Below are positions 8,130 through 24,689 of a stretch of 64,000 nt of DNA, one piece after another. Below the pieces are notes generated by a model. The model had not been told where the DNA came from, searched no databases, and saw only the letters and a list, made by a program, of their open reading frames with translations. Numbering within the stretch: position 1 is the stretch's first letter; every line of letters begins with the position of its first letter. This stretch comes from Streptomyces sp. NBC_01465 (lineage in GTDB: Bacteria; Actinomycetota; Actinomycetes; Streptomycetales; Streptomycetaceae): assembly GCF_036227325.1 (NCBI RefSeq), contig NZ_CP109467.1:1922001-1986000 (forward strand). The letters are read 5' to 3'. Position numbers and translations under genes: made by a program.

Positions 8130-8975
8130 ATGACCATCACCGCACAAGCAGACGAGAAGGTACGTCCCGAGCTCGACGGGGTCCCCGAGACCCTGCTCTG
8201 GACCCTCTACAACCGGGCCTGCGAGGCGAGGCGCCCGGATTCGGTGCTGCACGACCCGATGGCCGTCGAGCTCCTGGACGCGCTGGACTATCCCTTCGAG
8301 GAGCGTCTGGGGGCGCCCAGCGCGCTGTTCTCGCAGGTGCAGGGGTTGCGTTCACTGACGTACGACAGAGCCGTGCAGCGGTACATCGGGCAGAACCCGG
8401 AGGCGACCGTCATCGCGCTCGGCGAGGGTCTGGAGACCAGCTTCTGGCGGGTCGACAACGGGCGGCTGAAGTGGCTCTCGGTGGAGCTGCCCGAAGGGGC
8501 CGAGCTGCGGTCGCGGCTGCTGCCCGCGCACAGCAGGGCGCGGGTGCTCCCGGGGAGCGCCACCGATCTGCGGTGGCTGGACGAGGTCGCCGATCCGTCG
8601 AAGGGCGTGATCGTCACCGCGCAGGGGCTGATGATGTATCTGCGGCCGGGCGAGGTGCGGTCCATCCTCGCGGCGTGCGCCGAGCGGTTCCCCGGCGGGG
8701 CCATGGTGCTGGACTCGATGCCGCCGTGGGTGACCCGGCTGACCCGCAAGGGCGTCGTACGGATGAAGAACCTGCCCGTGCCGGCCATGAACTGGTCGAT
8801 GGCCGGGGAGCGGCGCGAGCTGCTGCGGACCGCGCACCCGGCGATCACGGAGGTGCACGCCCTGACCATGCCGCCGGGACGCGGGCTGCGGGGATCACTC
8901 ATCCACCACCAGCACCGCATCCCGGTGTTCCGCTCGATCTCGCCGGCCGTGACCCAACTGGGCTTCGCGGGCTGA
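8130..8975 (+). CDS. LCMT-family class I SAM methyltransferase
   Basis: 281 residues of the leucine carboxyl methyltransferase-like (PPM1/Tcmp-type) O-methyltransferase family. It starts DGVPETLLWTLYNRACEARRPDSVLHDPMAVELLDALDY, the family signature, then VIALGEGLETSFWRVDNG (SAM-binding motif I), VELPEGAELR and IVTAQGLMMYLRPGEV. Family members act on small metabolites and polyketides. It follows cobU by 52 bases on the same strand. Its stop codon directly abuts that of the convergent methyltransferase of the polyketide operon, so it may or may not belong to that cluster. Confidence 0.85.
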   Translation: MTITAQADEKVRPELDGVPETLLWTLYNRACEARRPDSVLHDPMAVELLDALDYPFEERLGAPSALFSQVQGLRSLTYDRAVQRYIGQNPEATVIALGEGLETSFWRVDNGRLKWLSVELPEGAELRSRLLPAHSRARVLPGSATDLRWLDEVADPSKGVIVTAQGLMMYLRPGEVRSILAACAERFPGGAMVLDSMPPWVTRLTRKGVVRMKNLPVPAMNWSMAGERRELLRTAHPAITEVHALTMPPGRGLRGSLIHHQHRIPVFRSISPAVTQLGFAG

Positions 8976-10043
8976 TCAGTTGCGGCGCGCGACGATGCGG
9001 TAGGCGTTGGAGAGCGAGGTGCGGCGCGCGAAGGGCGCGATCAGCCGGTCGATTCCGTACGCGACGAGGAAGGCCGGGATCGCGAGCCTGAACAGCGTCT
9101 CGCGCAGCCGCAGCCGGCTCGCGCTCGGCGTCTTCGCGAACCACGGGGCGTTGCCGCGCGGCACCTTCTCGCCGATCCACAGGGCGAGGGCGGCGACCAG
9201 GTCGGCGGGAATGTGCGGGCTGCGGCGCTCCACCGCGACGACGGTGAAGCCGAGCTCCTCCAGGGCCCGGCGGATGTTGCGGCGCGTGATGAAGTTCAGG
9301 TGCTGCGGCTGGAACCAGCAGATCCACCAGCGGCCGAGCACGTCGCCCATCCGTGACTCCGGGTCGGGCACATCGATGACGAGGTGCCCGCCCGGGGCCA
9401 ACGCCTCGTGGGCGGCGGCGAGTTCGGCGCGCGGGTCGATGGTGTGCTCCAGGTAGTGGAACATGCTGACCGCGTCGTACTGGCCGGGCATCGTGTCCGC
9501 GAGGTCGGGGAAGAAACCGCGGTGCGAGGTGTCGATGCGGCCCTCGCGCTGGGCGATCTCTACGCCGTCGCTGACGTCGAGGCCGTCGAAGACCGTGTCG
9601 GGGAGGACCTTCTTCGCCTCGACGCAGAAGTGGCCGTGTCCTGTGCCGACGTCGAGCCAGCGCTGGGGCTTGGCGAAGCGGGCCACGGAGGCGGCCCGGC
9701 CGCGGTAGGAGGTGGTGGAGCCGTTGCCGTTGAAGATCTTCGAGGTGGCTTCCTCGCCGAGGCCGTCGTAGCAGTCGCGGTAGTAGAACTCCAGGCCCTC
9801 CGGGGAGAGTTGGGGGTTCTGGAAGGAGTGGCCGCAGTCGTCGCAGCGGTCGATGACGAAGACCCCGGGCTTGTGCTGGACCAGGTCGGTGGTGCGGATG
9901 TGCTCGCTGAGGCGGGGCGAGGCGCACCAGGAGCAGGTGGTGCGGCGCGGCAGGAAGAAGCGGTCCAGGCCCTCGGCGAGGTCGGCCTGGTAGGCGGGGC
10001 GCAGGGCGGCGACCTTGCGGTGGAGGGAGGTGGTGGGGGACAT
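8976..10043 (-). CDS. Class I methyltransferase with N-terminal zinc-ribbon-like motif
   Basis: 355 residues and the last gene of the leftward polyketide operon. Four cysteines form a CxxC-x26-CxxC motif (C37, C40, C67, C70). They are followed by a Methyltransf_23-type SAM domain (WLDVGTGHGHFCVEAKKVLP about 120-140, YDAVSMFHYLEHTIDP and GGHLVIDVPDPESRMGDVLGRWW). A C-terminal region resembles hydrophobic amphipathic helices. Similar zinc-motif methyltransferases act on sugars or O-antigen-like glycans and on polyketides. It lies 31 bases after the glycosyltransferase, so it could methylate the sugar or the aglycone. Confidence 0.82.
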   Translation of the reverse strand: MSPTTSLHRKVAALRPAYQADLAEGLDRFFLPRRTTCSWCASPRLSEHIRTTDLVQHKPGVFVIDRCDDCGHSFQNPQLSPEGLEFYYRDCYDGLGEEATSKIFNGNGSTTSYRGRAASVARFAKPQRWLDVGTGHGHFCVEAKKVLPDTVFDGLDVSDGVEIAQREGRIDTSHRGFFPDLADTMPGQYDAVSMFHYLEHTIDPRAELAAAHEALAPGGHLVIDVPDPESRMGDVLGRWWICWFQPQHLNFITRRNIRRALEELGFTVVAVERRSPHIPADLVAALALWIGEKVPRGNAPWFAKTPSASRLRLRETLFRLAIPAFLVAYGIDRLIAPFARRTSLSNAYRIVARRN

Positions 10044-10074
10044 CGTTCCTGCTCTCGTGTGGGCCGTGCGGGCG

Positions 10075-11226
10075 TTAGACAGCGAGCTTTTCCAGGTGGG
10101 CCGCGGCGGCCGCGGCGCCTCCTGCCGTACGGAAGGAGTCGCGCACCCTTATGGCCGCCTCCCGGTACTGCGGTTCGTCGAGTACGGAGTCGAGCGCGGC
10201 CCCGATGACGGCGCGGTTGCTGCGCCCGAAGCGGACCCGGACCCCGGCGCCCGCCCCGGTGACCTGGGCGGCGACCACCGGCTGGTCGTCGCGGATGGGG
10301 GCGACGACGAGGGGGACGCCGTGCCAGAGGGACTCGGCCACCGTGTTGTGACCGGAGTGGCTGATCACGGCCTGCGTCCGTTCCAGGAGCGGGAGTTGGG
10401 GGACGCGCGGGACGATCAGAAGGTCGGCGTCGTGGGCCGGGTCGAGTACGCCGCCGGGGTCGACGATGACGGTCTGGACGCGGTCCGCCCGTTCGCGTAC
10501 GGCGGCCGTGCACTCGGTGAGGAAGCGGGCGCCCACGTCGGTGTTGGCCGTACCGAGGGAGACCAGGACGGTGTGCCGGTCCGGGTCGAGCCACTCCCAC
10601 GGGAAGGTGTCGGCGGCGGGGCGGCGGGTGAGGGCGGGGCCCACGAAGCGGACCTGGGGTCCTGCGGCCGCTTCGCCCGTCAGGGCGGTGGTGGTGAAGG
10701 CCAGGACCAGGTCGGGCGAGAAGCGCGGGTCGTGGGTGAGGCCGGGGTCGCCGATCCGGGCGCGCAGCCCGGTGAGGAGGTCGCGGATCCACTCGTCCAC
10801 CTTCGGCATCGAGGCCAGGGCGTCGGCGAATTCGGCGGAGGTGGTGGCGCTCGTCGCCCAGGGGACGCCCATGCGCTCCGCGACGAGTGCGCCGGCCAGG
10901 GTCTGCTGGTCGGCGACGACCACGTCGGGGCGGAAGTCGGTGATGGCCTCCTCGACGCCGGGGGCCATGGCCTCCGCGAGGGGTCCGAAGAACTCCTGCC
11001 AGAGGAACTGGAGGGCCGCCACTCCGCGCAGCTCGGGCGGGCGCTGGATCTCGGTCGGCGTCTCGCATGCGTAGATCTGCGCCTCGGGACCCGCCAACTC
11101 CTCGACGATGCGCGGGAGTCCGGCCCAGGCGACCCGGTGGCCGCGGGCGGTCAGCTCGGCGGCGACGGCGACCGCCGGGTTGATGTGGCCGACCAGCGGC
11201 GGCACGACGAAGAGGAAGCGGCTCAC
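10075..11226 (-). CDS. GT1-family (MGT/UGT-like) glycosyltransferase
   Basis: 383 residues. A GT-B fold starting SRFLFVVPPLVGHINPAVAVAAELTARGH, with the C-terminal nucleotide-sugar motif ISHSGHNTVAESLWHGVPLVVAPIRDDQPV (His-Ser-Gly-His-Asn in place of the common HGG). These enzymes glycosylate polyketides, lipids and macrolides from NDP-sugars. The GTG at 11226 overlaps the stop of the hydrolase gene by four bases (GTGA), showing translational coupling within the operon. The product of the operon is therefore probably a glycoside or glycolipid. Confidence 0.9.
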   Translation of the reverse strand: MSRFLFVVPPLVGHINPAVAVAAELTARGHRVAWAGLPRIVEELAGPEAQIYACETPTEIQRPPELRGVAALQFLWQEFFGPLAEAMAPGVEEAITDFRPDVVVADQQTLAGALVAERMGVPWATSATTSAEFADALASMPKVDEWIRDLLTGLRARIGDPGLTHDPRFSPDLVLAFTTTALTGEAAAGPQVRFVGPALTRRPAADTFPWEWLDPDRHTVLVSLGTANTDVGARFLTECTAAVRERADRVQTVIVDPGGVLDPAHDADLLIVPRVPQLPLLERTQAVISHSGHNTVAESLWHGVPLVVAPIRDDQPVVAAQVTGAGAGVRVRFGRSNRAVIGAALDSVLDEPQYREAAIRVRDSFRTAGGAAAAAAHLEKLAV

Positions 11227-12002
11227 GGGGCGCCCGCCGGGGCGACCTGGCGGTGTCCTTCGCGTACCCAGTCCAGGAGCAGCTCCCCCATCGTGTCCGC
11301 GGCGCCGACCAGGACCGAGTGGCCGTGGCCCTCGACTTCGAGGACCCGGCAGCGCGGGAGGAGGTTCTGCAGCCATGGGATCAGCTCCGTCATGTCGGAG
11401 GTGGCGCCGTACACCGCGAGGACGGGGACGTCGAGGGTGCGCCAGCTGTCCTCGTCGGGGATGCGGCTGGCCGCGATGTCCTCGGGGAGGGTGGTGCCTT
11501 GGAGGAGGCGGCTCGCCCAGCGGACGAGGCGCGCCTCGTGGCGGCCGTACTTCTCCTCGATCCACGGGAGGGTGCGCTCGTCCCGCAGTTGGTACGCGGA
11601 TCCGGCGAGCAGGCCGCTCATCTTCTTCGCCCAGGCGTCGGTGGCGGGCTCCGACTCGACCATCAGGACGCTCGCGACGCGGTCGGGGTGATGGAGGGCG
11701 TAGTCGAGGGCGACGGTGCCGCCGAAGGAGTTGCCGACGAGGTGGACGGGGCCCGTGATGTCCAGGTCGTCGATGAGGGCCGCCAGGTCGGCCGAGAAGT
11801 CCTCGAGGCGGTAGCCGGTGGCGGGGCGTTCGCTGCGGCCGTGGCCGCGCTGGTCGTACATGACGACGTCGTGGCCCGCGTCGGCGAACTTCGGGGCGAC
11901 GGTGAAGTAGTAGCTGGACAGGTTGTCGGTGGCGATGCCGTGCACGAGGACGACGGTCGGGCCTTCGGGGGTGCCCAGGCGCTGGACGTTGAGGCGGGTC
12001 AT
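11223..12002 (-). CDS. Alpha/beta-hydrolase (candidate thioesterase or esterase)
   Basis: 259 residues. HG oxyanion motif in VVLVHGIATDN, nucleophile Ser92 in GNSFGG, cap region with W-rich stretch, acid in LAVYGATSDMTEL and a C-terminal His in VEGHGHSVLVG. It starts with an ATGA overlap on the free ACP gene and ends with a GTGA overlap on the glycosyltransferase. The operon's two synthase proteins have no visible thioesterase domain, so this is the natural candidate for product release. A simple esterase role is equally consistent with the sequence. Confidence 0.85.
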   Translation of the reverse strand: MTRLNVQRLGTPEGPTVVLVHGIATDNLSSYYFTVAPKFADAGHDVVMYDQRGHGRSERPATGYRLEDFSADLAALIDDLDITGPVHLVGNSFGGTVALDYALHHPDRVASVLMVESEPATDAWAKKMSGLLAGSAYQLRDERTLPWIEEKYGRHEARLVRWASRLLQGTTLPEDIAASRIPDEDSWRTLDVPVLAVYGATSDMTELIPWLQNLLPRCRVLEVEGHGHSVLVGAADTMGELLLDWVREGHRQVAPAGAP

Positions 12003-12298
12003 TTCAGGCGTCCGGCGACGTAGCGGACCAGCTGGCCGACGGTGAGGCCGATGATCTCGGAGAGTTCGAGGGAGGCGAAGAAGGCGGGGAAGTCGACGCG
12101 GTCACCGTAGCGGGCGCGGAGTTCGCCGGTGAGCGTGACCAGGTCGATGGATTCCAGGTCGAGGTCCTCGACGAAGCGGGTGTCCATGGTGATGGGCTCG
12201 TCGGTGAGTTCGAGCTCGTCGAGTACGGACTGGAGGGCTTCGGTGATCTCGGCGAGGACGGCGGCCTCGGTCGTGCCGGTGGTGCTGGGACTGGTCAT
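11999..12298 (-). CDS. Free-standing acyl carrier protein
   Basis: 99 residues with an ACP fold. The phosphopantetheine site is Ser50 in EDLDLESIDLVTL, followed by an acidic helix. I chose the ATG at 12298 because it overlaps the stop of the upstream synthase (ATGA); an upstream in-frame start at 12325 would lie inside that gene. Its sequence differs clearly from the two ACPs embedded in the large synthase, whose motif is LSVDSIKR, so it may serve a separate loading or extension step. Confidence 0.92.
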   Translation of the reverse strand: MTSPSTTGTTEAAVLAEITEALQSVLDELELTDEPITMDTRFVEDLDLESIDLVTLTGELRARYGDRVDFPAFFASLELSEIIGLTVGQLVRYVAGRLK

Positions 12299-15200
12299 GT
12301 CTGGGGCTCCTGCTCCTCGGTCCAAGCGACGACGTAGGTCCTGGGCGGCAGGCCGGGAGGGTTCCCGACCTCGGTGAAGCGGATCTGGTGGGTGCGGCCG
12401 GTGGCGGTGCGGACTTCCGCCCAGTCCTGGCCGGCGCGGACGAGGGTGAAGTCGCGGGGGCGGCCCTGCATGCCCATGCCCTCCGCCTTGGCCGCGGCCT
12501 CCTTGGCGGCCCAGAAACGGGTGAGCCAGAGGGGGCCTGCGCCGAGTGAGGCGAAGAGTGCCTTCTCCGTGGGGGCGAGCACGGCGTCGTACGTCGACTC
12601 GGGGCGGTCGGTGACCTCCTCGATGTCGATGCCGACGGGGCGCGTGGGGTGCGTCAGGGCGACGGCCGCCTCCTGGCAGTGCGCCAACGACAGCTCCAGG
12701 GGCGGGAGTTGACGGCCGTGCACGCCTTCGGGGCGGGGGCGTCCTGAGGCTTCGTTACGGATCCTGACCTCGGCCGGGAAGACCGGGCCCTCGCCGCCGT
12801 CCCAGAGGTGGCGGCGTACCGCGTCCTTGGCCGCGATCCGGCCGAGGAACCACTGGCGGCGGCCGCGGGGCGGGTGGGCGGCGTACTGGGCCCGCTCCTC
12901 GCCCGCGAGCTGGTTGCGCATCATCAGGTCGCGGGAGGCCGGGTCGGGCCAGCGTTCGAAGACGAGCTGCCAGCCGCCGGGGCGGGGGGTGGAGAGGGTG
13001 GTCTCCTCCGGCTTGCGGCGGGCTCCGATGGTCTCGGGCGGGGAGTCGAAGCGGCGGTCCTGCCAGCCGCGGATCTCGGCCCAGACGGTGCCGTTGTGGA
13101 CGAGCTGGACGTCCGCCTCCAGGACCGTCTCGGTGAGGGCGGTGATGCGGATGTGGCAGTCGAGGTCGGTGCCGGGGGCCGGGTGCGGGCCGTGGAAGGT
13201 GGCGTGGCGGATGCCGACGGGGAAGACGACGGTGCGGTCGGTGTGGGTCGCGATCAGCCAGTAGCCGAGGAGCTGGCCCACGTTGTCGAGGAGGGCGCCG
13301 GGGGCGGGCGGGGCGGTGATCACGCCGCGGAGGTGGCGGTCGCCGAGGGCGGTGACGGAGGTGACGCCGCGGAAGAGGGGGCCGTGGAACATCCACCGCT
13401 CGTCGTACATCTGCCGGGCGGTGACCGTGGGGGCGGTCTCGGGGGCGTCCGGGGTCCAGGGGGCGGGGGGCGGGGCGTAGCCGGGGGCGGTCTCGATCTC
13501 GGCGCGGGCGAACCGGCCGAACTCGACGCTGTGGCGGTCCCCTTGGGTGGTGGTCACCACGTCGACGTCGGTCGCGGGCTCGGCGACGACCCATTCCTGG
13601 AAGCGGGCCTGGTGGACGGCGACGGGGGTGCCGTGGGCCGCGACGCCGTCCATCATCAGCTGGACGATGGTCGTGGCGGGGACGATGGGCCACCGGTCGG
13701 CGATGTCGGGCCAGTCGGGGCGCTGCGCGAAGAAACAGTGGTCGCGGAGGTGGGGCATGGTCGCGACGGAGACGTGGAGGGGGGCGGGGGTGGGGGGCGC
13801 CACGGGGGCCGGTGCGGGGGGTGTCGGCGCGGGGGTTGTCGGCGCGGGGGCCGCGAGTGTGGCGGTACGCGCCGGAGCCGCGGCCCGGGGCCCGGCCGGT
13901 ACACCCGTACGGTGCGCGGCGAAGAGGGCGGCCGCGGTGGCCGCGGTCTCGCCGAGCAGGGCGTCGAGTTCGGCGGCGGCGGGGATCGTGGCTGCGAGGG
14001 GCGCGAGCTGTGACGTACCGCCGCCGTGGCCGGCCGCGCCGCGGATCGTGACGCGGAGGCGGTCGCGGGTGGCGGGGTCCAGGGTGACGGGTCCGGCGCG
14101 GAGGTCGAGCCGGACGGCCCGGGTGGCGGGGGGCTTGTGCCCGGCGTCGACTCCTGCCGTGGCCGGGGAGCCCGGGGCCTGCTGCACGGCGTGCACGGGG
14201 TGCGCCTCGGAATTGCCGGGGGCCGGTCGTACGTTGCCGCGGCGCGGGTCGCCGACGGCATACCGGCCTGCGGCAACGTGGGCGCCCTTCGCCGGGGTAT
14301 CCGTGGCGGCTCGGGCGGCAGGTCGTGCCGCTGTCGCCGGGGCCAGGGCCCCGAAGTCCGGCTCCGCACCGTTGGCCCAGAGGCCCGCCGCCGTGCGCCT
14401 CAGCTGCGCCATCCCTTCGTGGCGTGGGGAGTTGGCGCTGATCGCCAGGTGGTCGTGGCCGTCCAGGGTGTCGCCGACCAGGGCCGGGAGCTGGCCCGTG
14501 CCGAGCTGGACGAAGGCGCGGAAGCCGGCGTCGTACAGCGACTGCGTGAGCCTGCGGAAGCGGACGGGCTCCAGGAGGTGGCGTACGAACAACTCGTGCA
14601 CCCCCTCCGCGTCCTCGGGGAACGGGGCCGCCGTCGTGCCCGACCAGACCGGGACCGTGGCCCGGTGCAGGGTGAAGCGGGCCGTGGCCTCCTCGATCGG
14701 GCCGAGGTACGGGGCCAGCATCGGGGTGTGGAAGCCGGACTCGAAGGGCAGCACCTGGCCCAGGACGCCCTCGGTACGGAGGTGCTCGGCGAGCGCCTCG
14801 ACCTGGTCGTGCGGGCCGCAGGCGACCGACTGGCGCGGGGCGTTGTCGTGGGACAGCACCACGCCTGGGAAGCGCGGGAGCGCTGCCTCGACCTGCGCGG
14901 CGGGGGCCCCGAAGGCGGCGAAGGCGAGGCCGGGGACGCGCAGGATCTCGGGGTCGAAGTCGGCGAGGAAGGCGTCGACCTCGTCGGCGGCGTACATCCC
15001 GCCGTCGGCCATCGCGGTCCACTCCCCCACGCTGTGGCCGGCGACCGCGTCGGGCGTGACGCCGATGCGGCGCAGGGCGGCGGCGAGGAGGCGCCCGACA
15101 CCGACGACGGCGGCCCCGTGCTCGGCGACGTCGCCGACGCGGGCGTCCTGCCAGTCGGGGACGGGGAGCCCGAAGTGGCGTGCGACGTCGGCGACTTGGG

Positions 15201-17211
15201 GTGCGAACTCGGCTTCGAGCCCGGGGAAGAGGAATACGGTGCGCCCACCGCCGGCCGCCCCGAGCAGCGGCTCGGGAGCGAACCAGACATCACTGCGCCC
15301 ACCCCAGGCCCGCCCGCGCGCGACGGCTTTACGGGCGAGGGCGATCCGCTTGGGGGTGGGGTCGGCGATGGAGAGGCGGGCGGTTCCGGGACCGGGCGCC
15401 CCGGCCGTACGGAGTGAGGCGTCGTCGGCGTCGAGCAGCGCGGCGAGGTCGCCGGGGCTGTCGGCGGCGAGGCGCAACAGCTGGTCCGGCTCGGTGACTT
15501 GGGCGACGGGGGCCGGTAGCGCAGCCTTACCAAGAACGGTGAGCCCTTCGGCGCCCGCCCCGTCGCGTGCGGGGCCCGCGCCGAAGGGTGCGGCGGCGAC
15601 GGCCGCGAGGAGCGGGCCGTCGAGCCGGGCGAGCGGGGCCGGCTCCGATGCACCGGCCTCCGGCGCCGAACCGGCGGCTGCGGTGGAAGGCTGCACGGGG
15701 TCCTCTCCGCCTGGCGCGCCGCCCGGCTGTACGGCGCCGCCTTCGGCTGCCGACCCCGTCACCGTCAGGTCCGCGGCCGAGTCGCGCAGCCCGTCGCGAC
15801 GGGTCGCGCCCGAGGGTGCAGGCAGCGGGGCCTCCTCGATCACCACGTGGGCGTTGATGCCGCCGAAGCCGAACGCGTTCACCGCCGCCCGGCGTGCCTG
15901 CGTACCCTCCTCCCACGGTCTCGCCGCTCCCGTCGGGCGGAACCTCGTCTCCAGCAGCGCCGGGTGCGGGTCCTCGCAGTGCAGTGTGGGGAGCAGGACC
16001 CTGCGGTGGACCGCCAGAGCCGCCTTGATCAGGCCCGCGATGCCCGCCGCCGGCATCGTGTGGCCGATCATCGACTTGACCGATCCGATCACCGCGTCGG
16101 GGGTCCCCCGGCCGCCGAACACCTCGGCCAGCGTGGCCATTTCGGCCCCGTCGCCATTCGGCGTGCCCGTGCCGTGCGCCTCCAGGAGGCCCAGCGCTCC
16201 GGGGGCCGTCGGGTCGAGGCCCGCCGCCTCCCAGGCCAGGCGGACCGCGCGCGCCTGGCCGCCCGGGTCCGGGTTGACCAGGGACGCCGCTCGGCCGTCG
16301 CCGGCCACGCCCGTGCCTCGTACGACCGCGTAGATGCGGTCCCCCGCCCGCTGCGCGTCCGCGAGGCGCTTGAGGACGATCACGCCCGTGCCCTCGCCCA
16401 TCAGCACCCCGTCCGCGTCCTTGTGGAAGGGGCGGATGCGCTGGGACGGGGACAGTGCGCGGAGCTGCGCGAAGACCGACCAGAGCGTGACGTCGTGGCA
16501 GTGGTGGACGCCGCCCGCGAGCATCACGTCGCAGCGGCCCGCCGCCAGTTCGGCGACCGCCTGGTCGACGGCGACGAGCGACGACGCGCAGGCCGCGTCG
16601 ACCGTGTACGCGGGGCCGCGCAGGTCCAGGCGGTTGGCGATGCGCGATGCGGCGAAGTTCGGGACCAGGCCGATGACCGCCTCGGGGGACGTCGGGCCGA
16701 GCGCGTCCGTGAAGGCCGTACGGACTTCTTCCAGGCGCGCGGCATCCAGGTCCGGCATCAACTCCCGTAGGGTGCGCACCAGTTGGTAGGAGGTGCGCAC
16801 TCTCTGGTCCAGGCGCGCCATTCCCGCCGTCAGGTAGCCGCCCCGGCCCAGTACGACACCCACCCGCGACGGGTCCGGCAGCGCACCGCCCGCGTCCGCG
16901 ATCGCCGCAGCCGCGGTGCGCAGCGCGATCAGCTGGTCCGGTTCGGTGGTCGGCACCGAGCCCGGCATGATTCCGTACGCCGTCGGGTCGAAGTCCGCCA
17001 GGTCGTCGACGAAGCCGCCGCGCCGGCAGTAGATCCCGTCGGGGCGCGCGCCATCGGGGTCGTACAGCGTCTCGTCGTCCCAACGCCCCTGCGGCACCTC
17101 GGAGATGGAGTCGGTGCCTTCGACCAGGTTGCGCCAGTACGTGTCGAGGTCGCCCGCGCCGGGAAGGGTCACCGCCATCCCGACGATGGCGACCGGTTCC
17201 TGTCGGTTCAT
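12295..17211 (-). CDS. PUFA-synthase-like polyketide synthase: KS-AT-DH-phosphopantetheinyl transferase
   Basis: 1638 residues. KS (about 1-450) has Cys208 in DAACASS, EAHGTG and the His of IGHTMPAAG, so it looks active rather than a chain-length factor. AT (about 640-960) has Ser727 in AGHSVGEW. A Pro/Ala-rich linker (about 990-1145) follows. The hot-dog dehydratase has His1158 in LRDHCFF and Asp in LLDNVGQ. A Sfp-type phosphopantetheinyl transferase ends the protein, with Asp1529 in VGIDIEEV and FWAAKEAAAK. It starts one base after the stop of the larger synthase. The fused transferase should activate the ACPs of this system. Product unknown. Confidence 0.92.
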   Translation of the reverse strand: MNRQEPVAIVGMAVTLPGAGDLDTYWRNLVEGTDSISEVPQGRWDDETLYDPDGARPDGIYCRRGGFVDDLADFDPTAYGIMPGSVPTTEPDQLIALRTAAAAIADAGGALPDPSRVGVVLGRGGYLTAGMARLDQRVRTSYQLVRTLRELMPDLDAARLEEVRTAFTDALGPTSPEAVIGLVPNFAASRIANRLDLRGPAYTVDAACASSLVAVDQAVAELAAGRCDVMLAGGVHHCHDVTLWSVFAQLRALSPSQRIRPFHKDADGVLMGEGTGVIVLKRLADAQRAGDRIYAVVRGTGVAGDGRAASLVNPDPGGQARAVRLAWEAAGLDPTAPGALGLLEAHGTGTPNGDGAEMATLAEVFGGRGTPDAVIGSVKSMIGHTMPAAGIAGLIKAALAVHRRVLLPTLHCEDPHPALLETRFRPTGAARPWEEGTQARRAAVNAFGFGGINAHVVIEEAPLPAPSGATRRDGLRDSAADLTVTGSAAEGGAVQPGGAPGGEDPVQPSTAAAGSAPEAGASEPAPLARLDGPLLAAVAAAPFGAGPARDGAGAEGLTVLGKAALPAPVAQVTEPDQLLRLAADSPGDLAALLDADDASLRTAGAPGPGTARLSIADPTPKRIALARKAVARGRAWGGRSDVWFAPEPLLGAAGGGRTVFLFPGLEAEFAPQVADVARHFGLPVPDWQDARVGDVAEHGAAVVGVGRLLAAALRRIGVTPDAVAGHSVGEWTAMADGGMYAADEVDAFLADFDPEILRVPGLAFAAFGAPAAQVEAALPRFPGVVLSHDNAPRQSVACGPHDQVEALAEHLRTEGVLGQVLPFESGFHTPMLAPYLGPIEEATARFTLHRATVPVWSGTTAAPFPEDAEGVHELFVRHLLEPVRFRRLTQSLYDAGFRAFVQLGTGQLPALVGDTLDGHDHLAISANSPRHEGMAQLRRTAAGLWANGAEPDFGALAPATAARPAARAATDTPAKGAHVAAGRYAVGDPRRGNVRPAPGNSEAHPVHAVQQAPGSPATAGVDAGHKPPATRAVRLDLRAGPVTLDPATRDRLRVTIRGAAGHGGGTSQLAPLAATIPAAAELDALLGETAATAAALFAAHRTGVPAGPRAAAPARTATLAAPAPTTPAPTPPAPAPVAPPTPAPLHVSVATMPHLRDHCFFAQRPDWPDIADRWPIVPATTIVQLMMDGVAAHGTPVAVHQARFQEWVVAEPATDVDVVTTTQGDRHSVEFGRFARAEIETAPGYAPPPAPWTPDAPETAPTVTARQMYDERWMFHGPLFRGVTSVTALGDRHLRGVITAPPAPGALLDNVGQLLGYWLIATHTDRTVVFPVGIRHATFHGPHPAPGTDLDCHIRITALTETVLEADVQLVHNGTVWAEIRGWQDRRFDSPPETIGARRKPEETTLSTPRPGGWQLVFERWPDPASRDLMMRNQLAGEERAQYAAHPPRGRRQWFLGRIAAKDAVRRHLWDGGEGPVFPAEVRIRNEASGRPRPEGVHGRQLPPLELSLAHCQEAAVALTHPTRPVGIDIEEVTDRPESTYDAVLAPTEKALFASLGAGPLWLTRFWAAKEAAAKAEGMGMQGRPRDFTLVRAGQDWAEVRTATGRTHQIRFTEVGNPPGLPPRTYVVAWTEEQEPQT

Positions 17212-17212
17212 G

Positions 17213-24499
<7,287 letters not shown>

Positions 24500-24689
24500 A
24501 GGAGAGGCTCCATCTCTGCGGATCTCTGCGGGCGGGAGACTGCAATACGACAATCCGATACAAAGGGGAACGTAAGGCACCATCCCCGAGCCTGCAATTA
24601 CTCCCCGCACACGAATCGGTCACTTGGCGTAACTGCACCCCGATTCCCCCTGATGTCCCGTCAGGAGGGCTGCCGGTACTGTTCGGCGA
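24500..24689. promoter_or_regulatory. Divergent intergenic region between polyketide operon and cobT
   Basis: 190 bases separating the leftward synthase operon from rightward cobT. The stretch 24540-24575 (TGCAATACGACAATCCGATAC) is clearly AT-richer than its surroundings. Both promoters must lie here, but I cannot define a convincing -35/-10 pair. I saw no cobalamin riboswitch (no B12-box-like GCCACTG with its paired arms). Confidence 0.4.

Noticed and set aside
24500..24689. Cobalamin riboswitch upstream of cobT
   Set aside because: No B12 box or paired arms could be found in the 190 bases, nor in the 85 bases upstream of cobU.
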